Under the pieces are notes generated by a model that saw nothing but the letters and a program-made list of their open reading frames with translations, made no database searches and had not been told where the DNA came from. Below are positions 13,826-16,508 of a stretch of 16,508 nt of DNA, one piece after another (within the stretch, counting starts at the first letter, position 1; every line of letters begins with the position of its first letter). Location: NCBI GenBank assembly GCA_905210875.1, contig CAJLYN010000026.1:1-16508 (forward strand). Direction: 5' to 3'. This DNA comes from an uncultured Bacteroides sp. Its GTDB lineage: Bacteria; Bacteroidota; Bacteroidia; Bacteroidales; UBA11471. The translations under genes were made by a program, and so were the position numbers.

Positions 13826-16283
13826 TATAACTGAGATTGCCAAAATTGTGCGGGCCGATTTCACTCCCGGCCAGAATAGTTCTGTTTCGGTGTTGCTTAC
13901 CGATAGTCGCTCACTTACTTTCCCCGAAGAAACCCTCTTTTTTGCGCTTGTTACCGAACGTAACGACGGGCATCGCTATATCGGTGATTTGTATCGTAAG
14001 GGGGTGCGTAATTTTGTCGTGAGCACGCTCCCTGCCAATGCCGGAGAGATGGCCGATGCCAATTTCCTGCTTGTGTCCGACACCTTGCAGGCTTTGCAGG
14101 CTCTTGCTGCTGCGCATCGTCGCCGTTTCCATATTCCCGTGATAGGCATTGCCGGCAGCAACGGAAAGACTGTGGTCAAGGAGTGGCTCTACCAGCTTCT
14201 GTGCGACGATTACACCATGGTGCGTTCGCCTCGCAGCTATAATTCACAGATAGGCGTACCCCTCTCGGTGTGGGAAATCGACGAACATACCCAACTGGCC
14301 GTGATAGAGGTGGGCATATCCAAGAGTGGAGAGATGGGACGTCTCGAACCTATCGTGCAACCCACGGTAGGTATTCTTACCAATGTGGGCGAAGCGCATC
14401 AGGAAGGTTTTTTCTCGATACAGGAGAAATGCGAAGAAAAACTCTCGCTCTTCCGTCGTTCCGATGCCATCATCTACGATGGCGACAATCCCATCGTAAC
14501 CGAGGCCTTCAACAAGATGTGCATGGGTACCCGCGAGATAGCTTGGTCTCATGTCGACATTGATGCCCCTCTCTATATCTCCCGCATTGAGAAGCGAGAG
14601 CAATCGACTCATGTAGAGTATATTTATTTGCGGGCCAAAAGCAGTTTTACCATACCTTTTGTCGAAGACGGAGCCATACAAGATGCCATACACTGCCTGG
14701 CGGTGATGCTCTACCTTGGCACCGACCCGGAGATTATTGCCCGACGCATGAGCCGTCTCGAACCCATTGCCATGCGCATGGAGGTAAAAGAGGGTATCAA
14801 CAACTGTCTGCTCATCAACGACAGTTACAACTCCGACATCAACTCGCTCGACATTGCACTCGATTTTCAGTCGCGACGTTCGGCAGCGCAGTCGATGCGA
14901 CGCACTCTCATACTCTCTGATATTCTGCAATCGGGTGTCCCCTCGGACGAACTGTATGAACGGGTGGCCGAGCTGGTGCGACGCAAGGGCGTACAGAGGC
15001 TGGTGGGTATCGGTTATGAAATCATGGCCCACGCCGCGCTCTTTGACGTGGAGAAGGAATTTTATGCCACGACCGATGAGTTTCTGCAATCGGGCCGTGC
15101 CGACCACTTCTCACGCGAACTGATTCTGATAAAGGGAGCTCGTAAGTTCCATTTTGAGTCGATATGCGAAGCTCTCGAACTGAAACAGCACGAGACCATA
15201 CTCGAAGTCAATCTCGATGCCGTTGTCCACAACTACAACTTCTACAAGGAGAAGTTGCGCCCCACCACTCGCGTGATATGCATGGTGAAGGCCTTCGGCT
15301 ATGGTGTCGGCTCCTATGAGTTGGCCAAGACGCTGCAAGACCGTGGTTGTGATTGTCTTGCCGTGGCTGTGGCCGACGAGGGCGCCGAGTTGCGCAAGCA
15401 GGGCATTACGATGCCCATCATGGTGATGAATCCCGAGATGTCGAGTTTTCACACGCTCTTCCGCTATGACCTTGAACCCGAGGTGTACAGCTTCAAGCTC
15501 TTCGATGCCCTGCTTGTCGAGGCACGCCGTCAGGGATTGCTGCATTACCCCGTACACATAAAGATAGACTCGGGCATGCACCGCCTCGGTTTCGAAGAGA
15601 AAGACATGCCTTTGCTGGCCGAACGCCTTTCGTCGCAAGATACCCTTTCGGCCCGCTCGGTATTCTCTCATTTTGCCGGGAGCGATGAGGCCTGCTTCGA
15701 CGACTATACCTACCGGCAGATAGCCATTTTCTCCCGCTGTGCCGATGCCGTGCAGGCGGCCTCACCCCACCGGGTGTTGCGCCATATCCTCAACACGGCC
15801 GGTATAACCCGCTTTACCGACTATCAGTTCGATGCCGTGCGTCTCGGTATCGGCCTGTATGGTATTTCTCCCTATGGCGATAACCGGGGCTTGCGCACTG
15901 TCAGTTCGTTGAAAACGACCATTCTTCAAATCCGCGATTTGGAGGCCGGAGAGACGGTGGGGTACAGTCGTCGCGGACTGCTTACCCGCCCTTCGCGCAT
16001 AGCAGCCATACCCATCGGGTATGCCGACGGTTACGACCGGCATCTCGGAAACGGCCGGGGCTGTGTCGTTGTCAATGGCAAACGCGCTCCCATCGTGGGA
16101 AACATCTGTATGGATGTAACCCTTATCGATGTAACCGGTATTGACTGCAAGGAGGGCGACAGGGTCGAGATATTCGGCGAGCAACTCCCCGTCGAAGAGT
16201 TGGCCGGCTGGCTCGGGACCATTCCCTATGAGATACTTACCTCGGTATCATCGCGAGTGAAACGGGTCTATTATAGGGAGTAA
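13815..16283 (+). CDS. murF-alr: Bifunctional MurF ligase / alanine racemase
   Basis: This 822-residue fusion joins two cytoplasmic steps of peptidoglycan synthesis. The N-terminal half (about 1-455) is UDP-MurNAc-tripeptide:D-Ala-D-Ala ligase. It has the ATP-binding loop GIAGSNGKT (111-119), SYNSQIGVPLS (141-151), EVGISKSGEMGRLEPIVQPT (165-184) with TNVGEAH (189-195), and NDSYNSD (335-341). The C-terminal half (about 460-822) is a PLP-dependent alanine racemase that makes D-alanine. K492 in MVKAFGYGVGSYE is the PLP lysine, Y717 in VGYSRRG the second catalytic base, and IGYADGYDR and VGNICMDV are typical. Both active sites look intact. This fusion is characteristic of Bacteroidota. The start overlaps the GSCFA gene. 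No terminator is visible in the 80 bases before the tRNA. Confidence 0.96.
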   Translation: MKYDITEIAKIVRADFTPGQNSSVSVLLTDSRSLTFPEETLFFALVTERNDGHRYIGDLYRKGVRNFVVSTLPANAGEMADANFLLVSDTLQALQALAAAHRRRFHIPVIGIAGSNGKTVVKEWLYQLLCDDYTMVRSPRSYNSQIGVPLSVWEIDEHTQLAVIEVGISKSGEMGRLEPIVQPTVGILTNVGEAHQEGFFSIQEKCEEKLSLFRRSDAIIYDGDNPIVTEAFNKMCMGTREIAWSHVDIDAPLYISRIEKREQSTHVEYIYLRAKSSFTIPFVEDGAIQDAIHCLAVMLYLGTDPEIIARRMSRLEPIAMRMEVKEGINNCLLINDSYNSDINSLDIALDFQSRRSAAQSMRRTLILSDILQSGVPSDELYERVAELVRRKGVQRLVGIGYEIMAHAALFDVEKEFYATTDEFLQSGRADHFSRELILIKGARKFHFESICEALELKQHETILEVNLDAVVHNYNFYKEKLRPTTRVICMVKAFGYGVGSYELAKTLQDRGCDCLAVAVADEGAELRKQGITMPIMVMNPEMSSFHTLFRYDLEPEVYSFKLFDALLVEARRQGLLHYPVHIKIDSGMHRLGFEEKDMPLLAERLSSQDTLSARSVFSHFAGSDEACFDDYTYRQIAIFSRCADAVQAASPHRVLRHILNTAGITRFTDYQFDAVRLGIGLYGISPYGDNRGLRTVSSLKTTILQIRDLEAGETVGYSRRGLLTRPSRIAAIPIGYADGYDRHLGNGRGCVVVNGKRAPIVGNICMDVTLIDVTGIDCKEGDRVEIFGEQLPVEELAGWLGTIPYEILTSVSSRVKRVYYRE

Positions 16284-16317
16284 CCCGGAGTGAGCGCCTA
16301 AAAAAACAGCCGATGTA

Positions 16318-16348
16318 TTGCCTAATTCACAAACTTCGTGTACCTTTG
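16318..16348 (+). promoter_or_regulatory. tRNA-Leu promoter, near-ideal Bacteroidota type
   Basis: TTG (16318-16320) and TACCTTTG (16341-16348) are separated by exactly 20 bases, matching the TTG-N19-21-TAnnTTTG consensus. The tRNA begins 16 bases after the -7 box, leaving a short 5' leader for RNase P to remove. This is the best promoter in the window and supports the phylum assignment. Confidence 0.88.
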
Positions 16349-16363
16349 CGAAGTCTGCTACCT

Positions 16364-16445
16364 GCGGATGTGGTGTAATTGGTAGCCACGCCAGACTTAG
16401 GATCTGGTGACGAAAGTCGTGTAGGTTCGAGTCCTATCATCCGCA
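16364..16445 (+). tRNA. tRNA-Leu (anticodon UAG)
   Basis: The sequence folds as a class II tRNA. The acceptor arms are GCGGATG (16364-16370) and CATCCGC (16438-16444), with discriminator A at 16445. The anticodon stem is CCAGA/TCTGG (16391-16395, 16403-16407) with loop CTTAGGA. The anticodon TAG at 16398-16400 reads CUA and other CUN leucine codons. The long variable arm (around 16408-16422, GACGAAAGTC) is the mark of Leu/Ser/Tyr tRNAs. The T loop TTCGAGT is present. The terminal CCA is not encoded and must be added after processing. The gene stands alone with its own promoter and terminator. Confidence 0.96.
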
Positions 16446-16448
16446 CAT

Positions 16449-16493
16449 AAAGCGAAGCCGCTGCGACATGTTCGCAGCGGCTTCGCTTTTTTT
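16449..16493 (+). terminator. Intrinsic terminator after tRNA-Leu
   Basis: A perfect 18-bp inverted repeat (16449-16466 and 16472-16489), GC-rich in its inner part, has a 5-base loop and runs into a tract of seven Ts (16487-16493). It begins three bases after the tRNA discriminator base, so the primary transcript is only about 130 bases. Confidence 0.95.
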
Positions 16494-16508
16494 GAAGGAG
16501 CCCGTGCC

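Noticed and set aside
14244..15107. Long - strand open frame of 287 codons opposite murF-alr
   Set aside because: The + strand encodes intact MurF motifs throughout this stretch, and the opposite frame resembles no family I know.

Overview
The window comes from a bacterium of the phylum Bacteroidota, most likely order Bacteroidales. The ribosomal-protein order, the single-chain murF-alr fusion, the zinc-ligand-free L36, the DUF3316-like and GSCFA proteins, and the promoters of the form TTG-N20-TAnnTTTG all point there. Genes start after short AT-rich spacers with no clear Shine-Dalgarno sequence, as is usual in this phylum. I cannot name a genus.

Bases 1-5074 (+ strand) are the end of the large ribosomal-protein cluster: secY (3' part only), map, infA, rpmJ, rpsM, rpsK, rpsD, rpoA and rplQ, closed by a strong terminator. 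map carries a one-base frameshift in a G run. rpsD has a 118-base leader, while its neighbours are separated by 5-34 bases.

Bases 5075-5314 hold no convincing gene, but they contain a segment that can fold into a compact three-way junction. Bases 5315-9897 (- strand) are a tight unit transcribed in the order parC (topoisomerase IV subunit A), a DUF3316-like exported protein, and an S41-family lipoprotein peptidase. Its 3' end shares the bidirectional terminator with rplQ. Bases 9898-10074 are a divergent promoter region.

Bases 10075-16283 (+ strand) run almost without gaps: glyS, lemA, an FKBP-type prolyl isomerase lipoprotein, a GSCFA-domain protein, and a bifunctional MurF/alanine racemase. 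The last step in making the peptidoglycan precursor peptide and the supply of D-alanine are therefore on one polypeptide. The window ends with a stand-alone tRNA-Leu(UAG) that has its own near-ideal promoter and terminator.

Most of the window is conserved housekeeping content. I saw no mobile element, CRISPR array, defence system or biosynthetic cluster. The items most worth a second look are the candidate structured RNA after rplQ, the map frameshift, and the leaders of rpsD, parC and glyS.
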